Shown piece by piece: positions 47,794 to 57,022 of a stretch of 64,000 bases of DNA (the first letter of the stretch is position 1; the number at the start of each line of letters is the position of its first letter). The translations under genes and the position numbers were made by a program. The notes beneath the pieces were generated by a model. The model was not told the DNA's origin and did not search any database. It was given only the letters and a program-made list of their open reading frames with translations. Origin of the DNA: Castellaniella sp. MT123 (GTDB lineage: Bacteria > Pseudomonadota > Gammaproteobacteria > Burkholderiales > Burkholderiaceae_B); contig NZ_CP154879.1 of assembly GCF_039614765.1 (NCBI RefSeq), forward strand, positions 372,001 to 436,000, in the 5' to 3' direction.

Positions 47794-47808
47794 TTCAGGT
47801 ATCTTTCT

Positions 47809-48666
47809 ATGGAACAAGTCGCCTTTATCGTCTGGCGTGAAAGTGTCGAGGCCATGCTGGTGGTCGGCATCCTGTATTCCTGGCTGCGCATGTCGCCCGA
47901 GGGGCGGCGCGGGCTGCCATGGCTTTGGGGTGGCGTTGGCGCCGGGCTCCTGTTGGCCGGGGCCTTGGCTCTCGCTTTGCTGGGGGTAGCTTCCTGGCTG
48001 TCGGATACCGGGCAGGAATGGTTTCAGACGGTCATCGCACTCATCGCGTGCGGTTTGGTGGTCCAGATGGTGGTCTGGATGCGGCGTCACGGCCGAGGCC
48101 TGAAGCGGGAACTGGAGACCGGCGCCTCCGAGCAGATCGGCGAGGATCATTGGTGGGGGCTGCTCGCGTTGGTCATGATCGCCGTGGCGCGCGAAGGCAG
48201 CGAAACCGTGGTGTTCTTGTATGGCGCCATCTTGTCCTCCCAGGATGACGGTCATATGGCGTCGATGGCGCTGGCGGGTCTGGGTGGCTTCGCGGTCGCG
48301 CTGATGACCTTCTGGCTGCTGCAGCTGGGCGGACGAATCATCACTTGGCGGCGATTTTTCAAGCTGACCGAGGTCCTGCTGTTGCTGCTGGCTGGCGCGC
48401 TGCTCGTGTCCGCCACGGACCGGCTGATTTCGCTGGATGTGCTGCCGGCCCTGGTGGATCCGGTCTGGGATAGCAGCTGGTTGCTCGGCACCGAAGGCGG
48501 CCTGGGCAAAATCCTGGCTGATTTCGCCGGCTACCGGGCAGCTCCCGCGTTGTCGCAACTGTTGATCTGGATGGCCTACTGGGGTGTCGTCACTCAATTG
48601 CTGCGTCGCGCCTCGCTCGTGCCCAGAGCGGTTGTGCGACCTGCGGGAACACCGGCGGCGACCTGA
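47809..48666 (+). CDS. ftrC: FTR1-family iron permease FtrC
   Basis: This 285-residue inner-membrane permease of the oxidase-dependent iron transporter family has two REXXE iron motifs: RESVE at 10-14 in helix 1 and REGSE at 128-132 in the fourth helix region. About seven transmembrane segments are visible. It moves iron delivered by FtrA/FtrB into the cytoplasm. It lies between ftrB and the polyferredoxin gene ftrD. Confidence 0.93.
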   Translation: MEQVAFIVWRESVEAMLVVGILYSWLRMSPEGRRGLPWLWGGVGAGLLLAGALALALLGVASWLSDTGQEWFQTVIALIACGLVVQMVVWMRRHGRGLKRELETGASEQIGEDHWWGLLALVMIAVAREGSETVVFLYGAILSSQDDGHMASMALAGLGGFAVALMTFWLLQLGGRIITWRRFFKLTEVLLLLLAGALLVSATDRLISLDVLPALVDPVWDSSWLLGTEGGLGKILADFAGYRAAPALSQLLIWMAYWGVVTQLLRRASLVPRAVVRPAGTPAAT

Positions 48667-48761
48667 ATCGTCGCTGCGATGAACAGGGATTTGCAAGGGG
48701 CAGGCAGGCGGTATGCGCTTTGCGCCCTGTGCTTTCGACGAGCGTATCCAGGAACGATTTC

Positions 48762-50192
48762 ATGATCAGGTCATCTGCGCGCGGGCAGGGGTTTCGCGCG
48801 GGCGTCGCGCGTGTCGGGGATTTCCTGCGCGACCACCAGCGCGCCATCCAGCGGATGCAGTGGTCCATCGTGGGGGTCTACCTGGCGCTGTTGATCATTC
48901 CGGCCGCTCTGCCTCTGCCCGACCGCACCGCGTCTGTTTTCAACAACCTGACGGTGGTTGCCCAGTTTGCTTTCTGGGGTATCTGGTGGCCGTTCGTGCT
49001 GGTGTCCATTCCGCTGCTGGGCCGCGCCTGGTGCGGCCTGTTCTGTCCCGAAGGCGCCCTGACCGAATGGGCCAGCCGGCATGGACGAGGCGGTGCCATT
49101 CCGCGCTGGATGCGCTGGGGCGGCTGGCCCTTCGTGGCCTTCAGCCTGACGACAATCTACGGGCAGCTGGTCAGCGTCTATCAGTACCCATGGGCCGTGG
49201 CGGCCGTGCTGGGCGGGTCTACGATCGCTGCCATGATCGTGGGCTGGCTGTACGGTCGCAACAAGCGCGTCTGGTGCAAATACCTGTGCCCAGTCAGTGG
49301 CGTATTCAATCTGTTGGCCAAGCTGGCTCCCTGGTATTACCGGGTGGATGCCCAGGCCTGGCGCGCGCCGGTGCGGCGCACCGAAACCATCAACTGTGCA
49401 CCTCTGCTGCCATTGCGCAACATGCAGGGAGCGGCGGAATGCCACATGTGCGGCCGTTGCAGCGACTACCGGGGGGCCATCGCGCTGTCGCCGCGATCGC
49501 CTGAGGCCGAGATCATCCATGTGGCCGAAGGCAGCGGTTGGCAGACGATGCTGATTGTCTTTGGCTTGATGGGGATCGCCGTTGGGGCGTTTCTCTGGAG
49601 CGCCAGCCCCTGGTTCGTGACGATCAAGCAGACCATCGCCACCTGGCTGGTGAACCACGACGTCTACTGGCCGCTGGCTGACAATGCGCCCTGGTTCATT
49701 CTGACCCATTATCCAGAGGTCAACGACAGCTTCAGCTGGCTGGACGGCGTGGTCATCCTGATGTTCATCTTTGGCGCAGCCGTCGTGGTCGGCGGCGCTG
49801 TTTTTTGCGGTCTTTGGCTGGCCGACCGGGTGTTGCCGGCGGCGCAGCGGCCTGGAGTCCGCGATGCGGCGGGGCTGCTGTTGCGCAGTCCCCTGGCCGG
49901 CGTCCACAAACTGGCTCAGGGCCTGATTCCGGCTGCGGGCGTTGGGGTGTTCCTGGGCCTGTCGGCGACTACCCTGACCTTGCTCCAGCATGAGGGTGTG
50001 CCGACCGGTTGGGCCAATCCGCTGCGCTTCACCCTGCTGACGCTGGCTCTGGCCTGGAGCCTGCGCTTCGAGTGGCGTCTGGCCGGCTTGCGCACGGTGC
50101 AACCGCTGCGGCGAGCAGCTGCTGTCCTCGCGGTGGCGGCGGGGCTGCTGCCGTTCTGCTGGGCCTGGATGCTGTTCTTCGTCCTGTGGTGA
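48762..50192 (+). CDS. ftrD: Membrane polyferredoxin FtrD (NapH/NosR-like)
   Basis: This 476-residue multi-helix membrane protein has cysteine motifs WCGLFCPEGALTEW and WCKYLCPVSGVF, typical of NapH/NosR-type electron carriers, and a CHMCGRC segment (ECHMCGRCSDYRGA). FtrD is thought to accept or donate electrons for the ferroxidase-linked transport cycle. I chose the ATG at 48762 because AGGAA lies upstream; the TTG at 48720 has no site. The 95-base gap after ftrC contains nothing recognised. Confidence 0.9.
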   Translation: MIRSSARGQGFRAGVARVGDFLRDHQRAIQRMQWSIVGVYLALLIIPAALPLPDRTASVFNNLTVVAQFAFWGIWWPFVLVSIPLLGRAWCGLFCPEGALTEWASRHGRGGAIPRWMRWGGWPFVAFSLTTIYGQLVSVYQYPWAVAAVLGGSTIAAMIVGWLYGRNKRVWCKYLCPVSGVFNLLAKLAPWYYRVDAQAWRAPVRRTETINCAPLLPLRNMQGAAECHMCGRCSDYRGAIALSPRSPEAEIIHVAEGSGWQTMLIVFGLMGIAVGAFLWSASPWFVTIKQTIATWLVNHDVYWPLADNAPWFILTHYPEVNDSFSWLDGVVILMFIFGAAVVVGGAVFCGLWLADRVLPAAQRPGVRDAAGLLLRSPLAGVHKLAQGLIPAAGVGVFLGLSATTLTLLQHEGVPTGWANPLRFTLLTLALAWSLRFEWRLAGLRTVQPLRRAAAVLAVAAGLLPFCWAWMLFFVLW

Positions 50193-50223
50193 TCCGATCT
50201 TTGTACGCCGGGCTCCGGCGTGT

Positions 50224-50247
50224 GGGGCGTGCGGTGCCCCTTGTTTT
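50224..50247 (+). terminator. Probable terminator after ftrD
   Basis: The 5-base stem GGGGC/GCCCC with a 7-base loop is followed by TTGTTTT. A second small stem ACGCCG/CGGCGT precedes it. The stems are short, so moderate confidence. Confidence 0.5.
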
Positions 50248-50312
50248 GATACAGTGCCAGTAGCGTCCCGTGTGGCCGGCCTATGATCAGGATCGGCCAG
50301 CGGCACACTGGA

Positions 50313-50333
50313 GCAGGCCGGGCTTGGGCCTGC
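50313..50333 (+). other. Stem-loop in the leader of the aldehyde dehydrogenase gene
   Basis: Arms GCAGGCC and GGCCTGC pair across a 7-base loop, 28 bases before the start codon and just ahead of the GGAGGAA site. It may affect translation or mRNA stability. Confidence 0.4.
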
Positions 50334-50361
50334 TACTCATCATCAGACGGAGGAACATTGC

Positions 50362-51807
50362 ATGACTACGCCCCATTATCCCGATACCCGGCTGCTGATC
50401 GCCAATGCCTGGGTCGATGCCGCGGATGGCCGCACGCTCGACGTCGTCAATCCGGCGACCGGGCAGGTGATCGGCCGCGTGGCGCACGCCGGGAAGGCTG
50501 ATCTGGACCGTGCTCTGGCCGCCGCCCAGCAGGGGTTCGAGGCCTGGCGCGCCACCAGCGCCCACGAACGCGCCGCGACCATGCGCAGGGCGGCCGCCCT
50601 GCTGCGCGAGCGCGCCGGCGATATCGCACGACTGCTGACGCTGGAGCAGGGCAAGCCGCTGGCCGAGGCCCGGGCCGAAACCCTGGCGGCGACCGGCATC
50701 ATCGAGTGGTTTGCCGACGAGGGGCTGCGGGTTTATGGCCGCATCGTGCCCTCGCGCAATCCTGCGGCCCAGCAACTGGTGCTGAAGGAACCGGTCGGTC
50801 CGGTGGCGGCCTTTACCCCCTGGAACTTTCCGATCAACCAGGTGGTGCGCAAGCTGGGCGCCGCGCTGGCCACAGGCTGTTCCTTCCTGTGCAAGGCAGC
50901 CGAGGAAACGCCGGCGTCACCCGCAGCGCTGCTGCAGGCCTTCGTGGATGCCGGGGTGCCGCCGGGGACGGTCGGCCTGGTATATGGCGATCCCGCCGAG
51001 ATCTCCGGTTATCTGATCCCGCATCCCGTCATCCGCAAGGTGACCTTCACCGGGTCCACCGCCGTCGGCAAGCAGCTCGCCGCGCTGGCGGGCGCCCACA
51101 TGAAGCGGGTAACCATGGAACTGGGGGGCCATGCGCCGGTCATCGTGGCCGAGGATGCCGACGTCGAGCTTGCCGTGTCCGCGGCCGGCAAGGCCAAATT
51201 CCGCAACGCCGGCCAGGTGTGTATCTCGCCGACCCGTTTCCTGGTGCACAGCAGCCTGGTGGGCGAGTTCACCAAGGCCTTCGTGCGGCAGACGCAGTCC
51301 CTCAAGGTTGGGGCGGGCCTGGACGAGGGGACAACCCTGGGACCCCTGGCCAATCCCCGTCGCCTGGCGGCGATGGCCCAGGTCGTCGATGACGCCCGGC
51401 GGCGTGGCGGCGAGATCCTGACTGGCGGCCACCGGGTTGGCGAGGTCGGCAACTTCTTTGCACCGACTCTGATCAGCGGCTTGACGACGCAATCCGACCT
51501 GTTCAACAACGAGCCCTTCGGCCCGGTGGCCGGCATCCTGCCTTTCGATCGTCTCGAGGAAGCTATCGCCGAAGCCAACCGCCTGTCCTACGGATTGGCG
51601 GCTTATGCCTTCACCCGTTCGTTCAAGAACGTGCGGCTGCTGTCCGACGGGGTCGAGGCCGGCATGCTGTGGATCAATCAGCCGGCGACCCCCTCGGCCG
51701 AGCTGCCGTTTGGCGGTATCAAGGATTCCGGCTACGGCACCGAAGGCGGCCCCGAGGCTCTGGAGGCCTACCTCAACACCAAGGCCGTGTCGGTCGTCGG
51801 GGTCTGA
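50362..51807 (+). CDS. NAD(P)-dependent aldehyde dehydrogenase, succinate-semialdehyde type
   Basis: This 481-residue enzyme of the aldehyde dehydrogenase superfamily has the catalytic Glu in [13 protein letters not shown] and the nucleophile Cys in [26 protein letters not shown] and [11 protein letters not shown] bind the cofactor. Length and motifs fit GabD or a close relative such as 2-oxoglutarate semialdehyde dehydrogenase. It could complete the GABA route begun by gabT, but it lies 38 kb away and alone between terminators. GGAGGAA precedes the ATG. Confidence 0.88.
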   Translation: MTTPHYPDTRLLIANAWVDAADGRTLDVVNPATGQVIGRVAHAGKADLDRALAAAQQGFEAWRATSAHERAATMRRAAALLRERAGDIARLLTLEQGKPLAEARAETLAATGIIEWFADEGLRVYGRIVPSRNPAAQQLVLKEPVGPVAAFTPWNFPINQVVRKLGAALATGCSFLCKAAEETPASPAALLQAFVDAGVPPGTVGLVYGDPAEISGYLIPHPVIRKVTFTGSTAVGKQLAALAGAHMKRVTMELGGHAPVIVAEDADVELAVSAAGKAKFRNAGQVCISPTRFLVHSSLVGEFTKAFVRQTQSLKVGAGLDEGTTLGPLANPRRLAAMAQVVDDARRRGGEILTGGHRVGEVGNFFAPTLISGLTTQSDLFNNEPFGPVAGILPFDRLEEAIAEANRLSYGLAAYAFTRSFKNVRLLSDGVEAGMLWINQPATPSAELPFGGIKDSGYGTEGGPEALEAYLNTKAVSVVGV

Positions 51808-51906
51808 TGCGGTTGCTTTCCGCGCGATACGCCCGGCTCCGCCACAGGAGACGGGCGGGCACGCTCGTCAGCGATTGCCGCCGGTCGGAAATCGTCAATT
51901 TTTGAA

Positions 51907-51953
51907 TCACTACATGTAGTGTTTTGAGGTGGTTTGCGCACAAGGGTTGGTGT
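51907..51953. promoter_or_regulatory. Tandem NrdR-like boxes upstream of nrdAB
   Basis: Box 1 (51907-51922) contains the perfect palindrome CACTACATGTAGTG and matches 13 of 16 positions of the NrdR consensus. Box 2 (51938-51953) keeps the CACA and TTGGTGT ends, about 10 of 16. The centres are 31 bases apart, a spacing known for NrdR sites. A TACCAT -10 candidate (51953-51958) abuts box 2. A further inverted repeat TGCGCACA/TGTGCGCA spans 51935-51965. Confidence 0.7.
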
Positions 51954-52035
51954 ACCATGTGCGCAGGATCGGATGTCGTTCCACGACGGACGCACCCGAT
52001 CCCCTCTCATCCATCATTCAAAAAAGACGACCACC

Positions 52036-54546
52036 ATGATCAAGACCGTTATCAAACGCGATGGCAGGAAAGAGCCCTTCATCCCGTCGAAACTGAATGG
52101 CTGGGGGGAATGGGGGGCCACCACTCTGGGCGATGGGGTGGACTGGCCGTCGGTGGTGCTCGAGACCGTCACCAACATGCCCGAGGAGTGTTCCTCGGAA
52201 TTCCTGCAGATGCAGCTCATCCGGCACTGCCTGGATGCCGACACCTGGTCCTATAACCGCATGGCCGGCCGTCTGTACGCCGCGCTGGCCCAGAAGGAAC
52301 TCAAGGACGTCTGCGACGGAGCCTTTCCCACGGTGTTGACCCTGCACCGGCGCCTCGAAGGCCTGGGTTACATGGAACGTCTGGACTATTCGGAAGAGGA
52401 ATATTTCCAGGTCGAAGGCATGATCGACCACACCCGGGATTTCGAATACGCCCACTATCAGATCCATACGCACCGGTCAAAATATGCAATTTCCGACCGC
52501 GTCAAGGGCATCCACTACGAGACCCCGCAGTTCGTCTACATGCGCATGGCGATGGCGCTGGCGGTGGACCAGCCCCGCGAACGCCGCATGCGCGACGTGG
52601 CAAAATTCTACGAGCACCTGTCCAAAAACCGCATCAACGCGCCCACGCCCAACCACATCAACCTGGGCACCCCGCTGCGCGGCTATGCCAGCTGCTGCCT
52701 GTACGCATCGGGCGATTCCGCGCGTTCCATCGCAGTGGGCAACCACATCGCCAACACCATGACCTACATGAGTGCGGGGATCGGTTCCTACCTGCAGACC
52801 CGCTCGGTCAACGATCCGGTGCGCGGCGGCGTGATCCGCCATCAGGGCAAGCTGCCCTATCTACGGGCGGTCGTGGCCGAGATCAAGGCGAATCTGCAGA
52901 ACGGACGGGGCGGTGCCTGCACCAGCTATTTCTCGATCTTCGATCCGGAAGTCGACACCCTGCTGCGCCTGAAGAACCCCATGTCCACGGAAGACAAGAA
53001 GATCCGCGGGATGGATTATTCCTGGGGCGGCAACCGGTTCTTCGCACGCAAGGTCGCGCGCAACGAGAACGTGTTCCTCTTCAACTGCTACACCGCTCCC
53101 GATCTGTACGACGCCCTGTACAGCGACGACGAGCCGCGTTTCGAGGCGCTCTACACCCAGTACGAACAGAACGCGAATTTCAAGAAGCACTACGTCAATG
53201 CGCGTGAATTGCTGATCACGGCCATCAACGAGTGGAACGAGACGGGCCGCGTCTACGAGCACAACATCTACGAGATGAACCGGCACACGCCCTTCAATGG
53301 CACGATCTACAGCTCCAATCTGTGCTCGGAAATCGCGCTGCCCACGGCGCCCTACAACCACATCACTGAGCTCTATCAGTCGGGCGACGTGTCCTTCGTG
53401 GAGTTCCTGGATGCCGATGGCCGGCAGCGCACGCTGCAGCCGGGCACTGGTGTGGTGGAAACCCGCCGGGGGACAGTCTACCTGGAGGACCTGAAGGCCG
53501 GTGACGAACTGGCGGACGGCACGCGGGTCGAACGAATCGTCCGGTATTCCTCGCCGGAAGTCGCGACCTGCAATCTGGCCGGCATCGTGGTGTCGAACAT
53601 CGAATCCGACGAGCAATACGACGAAGTCGCCTACTATGCGCTGCTGATGATCGACAAGTGCATTCACCTGGCTGACTACGAACTGCCGCACGTCGGGGTG
53701 ACGTCCAAAGCCCGTCTGAATGCCGGTGTCGGCATGCTTGGTCTGGCGCATCTGATGGCAAAGAATCACAAGCGCTACACCGAAGCCGAAGGCAAGCAGT
53801 TCGTCCATTGGGTCGCCGAACGCCATTACTACCATCTGGTGCGCGCCAGCCTGCGGCTGGGCAAGGAACTGGGCAACGCGCCCTGGATGCACAAGACCAG
53901 GTGGCCTCAGGGCTGGCTGCCGACCGACACCTACAACCGCAATGTGGACAAGATCGCGCCGTTCGAGAACCGCTACGACTGGGAACGCCTGCGCGCCGAG
54001 ATCGTCGCCAATGGCGGGATCCGCAATTCGGTGGTGGCCGCCCACATGCCCACCGAAACTTCGGCCAATTCGTCGGGCACCACCAACGGCGTCTACCCGA
54101 TCCGCGAACTGACGATGATCAAGACCGACAACCAGCGGGTGAACTACTGGGCCGCGCCCGAGGGCGACACGCTGGGCCGGTGGTACGAATCCGCCTGGGA
54201 CGTTCCCACAGAGGACATGACGGACATTTACGCCATCATCCAGAAATGGACCGATCAGGGCATTTCGGCTGATTTCTACCGCAAGGTGATCGGCGACGCC
54301 AGCATCGAATCCACCGAGATGATCCAGAATTATCTGTATCGCGTGAAGATGGGTCTGAAGTCCAAGTACTACATGAACCAGAAGACGTCGGCCGGCATGA
54401 AGAAAGTCGCCGATTTCTCGGTGGCCGCCCAGGGCTTCGTGCGGCTGGCCGGGGCCGTCGGCATCGGCCTGAGCGCCCGGATCCCGGCGCCGGATGCCGT
54501 GGAAAACGCCGATGACCCCGTCTGCGCGGGTGGTTGCACGCTTTAG
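52036..54546 (+). CDS. nrdA: Ribonucleoside-diphosphate reductase, alpha subunit, with Hint-like insertion
   Basis: This 836-residue class I reductase large subunit makes deoxyribonucleotides. A short ATP-cone-like N-terminus (VIKRDGRKEPFIP) precedes the barrel. Active-site cysteines are C220 (ASCCLYASGDS), the radical Cys C430 with E432 (SNLCSEIALPT) and C512 (ATCNLAGIVVSN). The C-terminal redox pair is in CAGGCTL. C430 and C512 are 82 residues apart, against 23 in E. coli, because of a roughly 60-residue insert with the pattern VVETRRGTVYLEDLKAGD. Overall it is closer to phage-type NrdA than to the E. coli form. Confidence 0.93.
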   Translation: MIKTVIKRDGRKEPFIPSKLNGWGEWGATTLGDGVDWPSVVLETVTNMPEECSSEFLQMQLIRHCLDADTWSYNRMAGRLYAALAQKELKDVCDGAFPTVLTLHRRLEGLGYMERLDYSEEEYFQVEGMIDHTRDFEYAHYQIHTHRSKYAISDRVKGIHYETPQFVYMRMAMALAVDQPRERRMRDVAKFYEHLSKNRINAPTPNHINLGTPLRGYASCCLYASGDSARSIAVGNHIANTMTYMSAGIGSYLQTRSVNDPVRGGVIRHQGKLPYLRAVVAEIKANLQNGRGGACTSYFSIFDPEVDTLLRLKNPMSTEDKKIRGMDYSWGGNRFFARKVARNENVFLFNCYTAPDLYDALYSDDEPRFEALYTQYEQNANFKKHYVNARELLITAINEWNETGRVYEHNIYEMNRHTPFNGTIYSSNLCSEIALPTAPYNHITELYQSGDVSFVEFLDADGRQRTLQPGTGVVETRRGTVYLEDLKAGDELADGTRVERIVRYSSPEVATCNLAGIVVSNIESDEQYDEVAYYALLMIDKCIHLADYELPHVGVTSKARLNAGVGMLGLAHLMAKNHKRYTEAEGKQFVHWVAERHYYHLVRASLRLGKELGNAPWMHKTRWPQGWLPTDTYNRNVDKIAPFENRYDWERLRAEIVANGGIRNSVVAAHMPTETSANSSGTTNGVYPIRELTMIKTDNQRVNYWAAPEGDTLGRWYESAWDVPTEDMTDIYAIIQKWTDQGISADFYRKVIGDASIESTEMIQNYLYRVKMGLKSKYYMNQKTSAGMKKVADFSVAAQGFVRLAGAVGIGLSARIPAPDAVENADDPVCAGGCTL

Positions 54547-54571
54547 CGTCCTGTTCGCGCTCATCCAACCC

Positions 54572-54618
54572 GGCAACCGTCCGCCGCGCCTTCGGGGCGC
54601 CGCGCGCTGGCGGTTGCC
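54572..54618 (+). other. Large hairpin between nrdA and nrdB
   Basis: Outer arms GGCAACCG/CGGTTGCC enclose an inner GCGCC/GGCGC stem with a TTCGG loop, followed by TCACTTTTC. It lies in the 97-base gap and could partly terminate or stabilise the message so that the two subunits differ in amount. Confidence 0.5.
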
Positions 54619-54643
54619 TCACTTTTCACCAGGAACATCCGCC

Positions 54644-55741
54644 ATGTCTGACAACGTCTTCAACTATCAGAAACAGGACTACGCCAAGCCGCTGCTCTTC
54701 ATGGGCGAAAAGCAGGGCCTGTTCGACACCATCAACCGTCACTATCCCGACATCTGGGCGCTGTACAAGACCCAGAAATCCCTTGATTGGGACGAGAACG
54801 AGTTCGACTATTCGTCCTGCAACGCCGACTTCAAGAGCTGCCCGCGAGCAACCTACGACATGATGGTCAAGACGCTCGCCTGGCAGTGGGAGGCCGACAG
54901 CGTCGCCTCGCGCTCGATCGCCCCCGTTCTGGCGCCCTTCATCACGTCCTCGGAACTGTGGGCGGCCTGGCAGCGGATTTCGGACAACGAGGTCGTTCAC
55001 GCAGCGACCTATTCCGAAATCGTGCGCAATTCCTTCGACGATCCGTCGGCCATCATCGACGAGATTCTCAGTGTGCGGCAGGCGCATGACCGGCTCTCGT
55101 GCGTCGTCAGAGCTTTCGGCGAGGGCTACGAGGCGTCGCACCAATACGCGCTGGGTAATCTGAAAAACGATCAGACGACCTACAACGCCCTGTTCATGAT
55201 GGTAGTGGCGCTGTTCTGCATGGAACGCATTCAGTTCATGGCATCTTTCGCCGTGACCTTCGCCATCTGCGACACCGGCATGTTCCAGCCCATCGGCAAG
55301 GCCATCCAGAAAATTGCCCAGGACGAACTGGAAATCCATGCCGAGCTGGATCGCGCCGTGCTGCGCAATGAACTGCGCACCGAACGCGGCCAGCAGGCCT
55401 TTGCGCAGTGCCGGCTGGAGATCGAGCAATTGATCGCCGAAGTGGTCGACAGCGAGCTGGACTGGATCCAGTACCTGTTTTCCGAGGGACGTGAACTGGT
55501 TGGCATGAATGGCGACCGGCTGGCGGCATGGACCCTGTATTGCGCCAAAGATGTCTACAACACCCTGGGTATCGAGACCGACCGGTATGAATTCCCGCAG
55601 GCCAACCCGCTCAAATACATGGAGAAGTGGCTGAACATCAGCAAGACCCAGGCTTCGCCGCAGGAGCAGGACATTGCCGCCTACAAGGTCGGCGTCATGC
55701 GCCGTACCGACGAAGGGGTCGTGTTCGACGATGAATTCTGA
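54644..55741 (+). CDS. nrdB: Ribonucleoside-diphosphate reductase, beta subunit
   Basis: This 365-residue diiron protein generates the radical for NrdA. Metal ligands and the radical tyrosine keep the class Ia spacing: Glu, His at +3 and Tyr at +7 in SDNEVVHAATYSEIV. The second pair is in DELEIHAELD. The first carboxylate is in WQWEADSVASRS. The ATG at 54644 follows AGGAA. It partners the unusual NrdA upstream. The C-terminal VVFDDEF is the NrdA-binding tail. Confidence 0.95.
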   Translation: MSDNVFNYQKQDYAKPLLFMGEKQGLFDTINRHYPDIWALYKTQKSLDWDENEFDYSSCNADFKSCPRATYDMMVKTLAWQWEADSVASRSIAPVLAPFITSSELWAAWQRISDNEVVHAATYSEIVRNSFDDPSAIIDEILSVRQAHDRLSCVVRAFGEGYEASHQYALGNLKNDQTTYNALFMMVVALFCMERIQFMASFAVTFAICDTGMFQPIGKAIQKIAQDELEIHAELDRAVLRNELRTERGQQAFAQCRLEIEQLIAEVVDSELDWIQYLFSEGRELVGMNGDRLAAWTLYCAKDVYNTLGIETDRYEFPQANPLKYMEKWLNISKTQASPQEQDIAAYKVGVMRRTDEGVVFDDEF

Positions 55742-55753
55742 GGCGTTCCGGGA

Positions 55754-55909
55754 TCAGCAGTTGCCTTTCTTGGCTTGTCCGGGCGGGCAGAAACCGCCAC
55801 GGCCCGGGCCGCCACCAGGATCGACAACCACCGAGCCGGATGGCGTGTAGACGGCGCAACCGGTCAGGGTAGAAGATAGAAGCAGGCAGGCCAGGATCAA
55901 TGCTTTCAT
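55754..55909 (-). CDS. Small lipoprotein (51 residues)
   Basis: A short frame begins at 55909 and encodes a signal peptide with lipobox LTGC (Cys 18; MKALILACLLLSSTLTGC), then a short VYTPSGSVVVDPGGG segment and a C-terminal CPPGQAKKGNC. It converges with nrdB, ending 12 bases from its stop. Small lipoproteins ending in CPPGQAKKG-like tails are common in related genomes; the function is unknown. It is easily missed because of its size. Confidence 0.75.
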   Translation of the reverse strand: MKALILACLLLSSTLTGCAVYTPSGSVVVDPGGGPGRGGFCPPGQAKKGNC

Positions 55910-56053
55910 GTGGGATGATGGGTGGGTGAATGGGTCACCGGCGACGATACCAGTGGATTCGATTCGGTGCCTGGTCCAAGTGTAATAAGTTTATCGGCGG
56001 GTTACCCCACCCCTATCCGGGTGTCCCGCGTGACAGTCATGATTGAGCGATAC

Positions 56054-56219
56054 CTAGTGTCCTGTCTGGCTAATTCAGATCCTTACCTTCGGCGCCTGGC
56101 CTCGCCATGCTGCGTTGCAAATCCTCGCGATAGCTATGGCTATCGCTGCGGTTTGCGCCTTGCCTGACAAGCCCATGCATCCGAATTTAAGTGACCGAAC
56201 TAACCAGACAGGACACTAG
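56054..56219. mobile_element. MITE-like element, 166 bp, bounded by CTAG
   Basis: The ends form 23-base inverted repeats with 21 matches (16 perfect: CTAGTGTCCTGTCTGG at 56054-56069 and its complement at 56204-56219). The outer CTAG on both sides fits a YTAR-type 4-base target duplication, as made by the IS5 subgroup, leaving TGTCCTGTCTGG as the true end. The interior has a nested imperfect hairpin around GCGATAGC/GCTATCGC. No open frame is present, so it would depend on a transposase elsewhere. The 55910-56279 gap holds nothing else recognised. Confidence 0.75.
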
Positions 56220-56279
56220 TCCTTGCAGTATCGTGGCGGTCGAGCAAAGTTTTGACCGTTCTTGAGGTGATACGAAGTG

Positions 56280-56732
56280 ATGTACGAACAATGGCTGCGG
56301 GCAGGGGTGGTCGCAGGGCTGGCAGCCGTGATGGCAGCTTTGCAGGGATGTACGGCGGTGACCGCCGGGCAGCTGGCTCAGGCCGGCTATGACGCGGCAA
56401 AAACCACCCTGACGAATTCCCCGGACTCGACGGAAGCGAAGCGCGCGCGCGCCGTCATGAATTCCGTCAGCGTAGGTCAGGACGTCGCCCCCGTCCTGGA
56501 GTCGATCGGCGTGCCGCCCAAGGAAAAGTCCGGCAACCTGCAGGGGTATGTCTGTTACCAGTACGCCGGCGTCTATTCGGCGACCGAGGATGCCGTCATC
56601 GTCGCCAAGGACGGCAAGATCGTGTTCTTCGGCAGTTCCGCCTGCCGAACTGAAATGCTGGCGGCGAATTTCAATGCGGGCGGGAAGTACGCTTCGGGGG
56701 CGTCGGACACCAAGGTCGGCGATCGCCCCTAA
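56280..56732 (+). CDS. Putative lipoprotein
   Basis: This 150-residue exported protein has a lipobox in AALQGCTAVTAG (Cys about 24). The mature part contains two Cys (YVCYQY and SSACRTEM) and a VPPKEKSGNLQGYVCYQYAG stretch, reminiscent of small SmpA/OmlA-like folds but not clearly in that family. The ATG at 56280 is preceded by GAGGTGA; a GTG one codon earlier is possible. It sits just after the MITE-like element and marks the start of the accessory region. Confidence 0.75.
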   Translation: MYEQWLRAGVVAGLAAVMAALQGCTAVTAGQLAQAGYDAAKTTLTNSPDSTEAKRARAVMNSVSVGQDVAPVLESIGVPPKEKSGNLQGYVCYQYAGVYSATEDAVIVAKDGKIVFFGSSACRTEMLAANFNAGGKYASGASDTKVGDRP

Positions 56733-57022
56733 TCGTCCTCATGACGATGGTGGCGATGTCCTTGATCGTCATCGTTGCCTTGCGAATACCAGCCATCGCC
56801 TCGAGTCCGCACCTATCAAGGCTCTGAAATCAGTAACCGCGTGCGTCGCCGCGTGTATCGCATATGCAAATGGGCCGGAACCTATCGGTTGCCGGCCCAT
56901 CTCTAAAGCTGGTTGCGGGGACTCGCTCAGTCATTAATCTAACAAGTGCCATCATGGTACGTTTGCCTGTCAGTATGCGCAAGTTCCGTGCTGGTTCGTA
57001 GCCAGCCCCCTCTCTCTATCGG

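Noticed and set aside
53370-53565. An active intein in NrdA
   Set aside because: The insert is too short, lacks a nucleophilic Cys/Ser/Thr at its start and the C-terminal His-Asn, and the host frame is continuous; kept only as a Hint-like insertion.
56990-57006. tRNA T-arm-like hairpin (5-base stem GCTGG/CCAGC, 7-base loop TTCGTAG)
   Set aside because: The loop has T instead of the invariant A58, no CCA or matching 5' acceptor strand is present, and no D or anticodon arm lies upstream.
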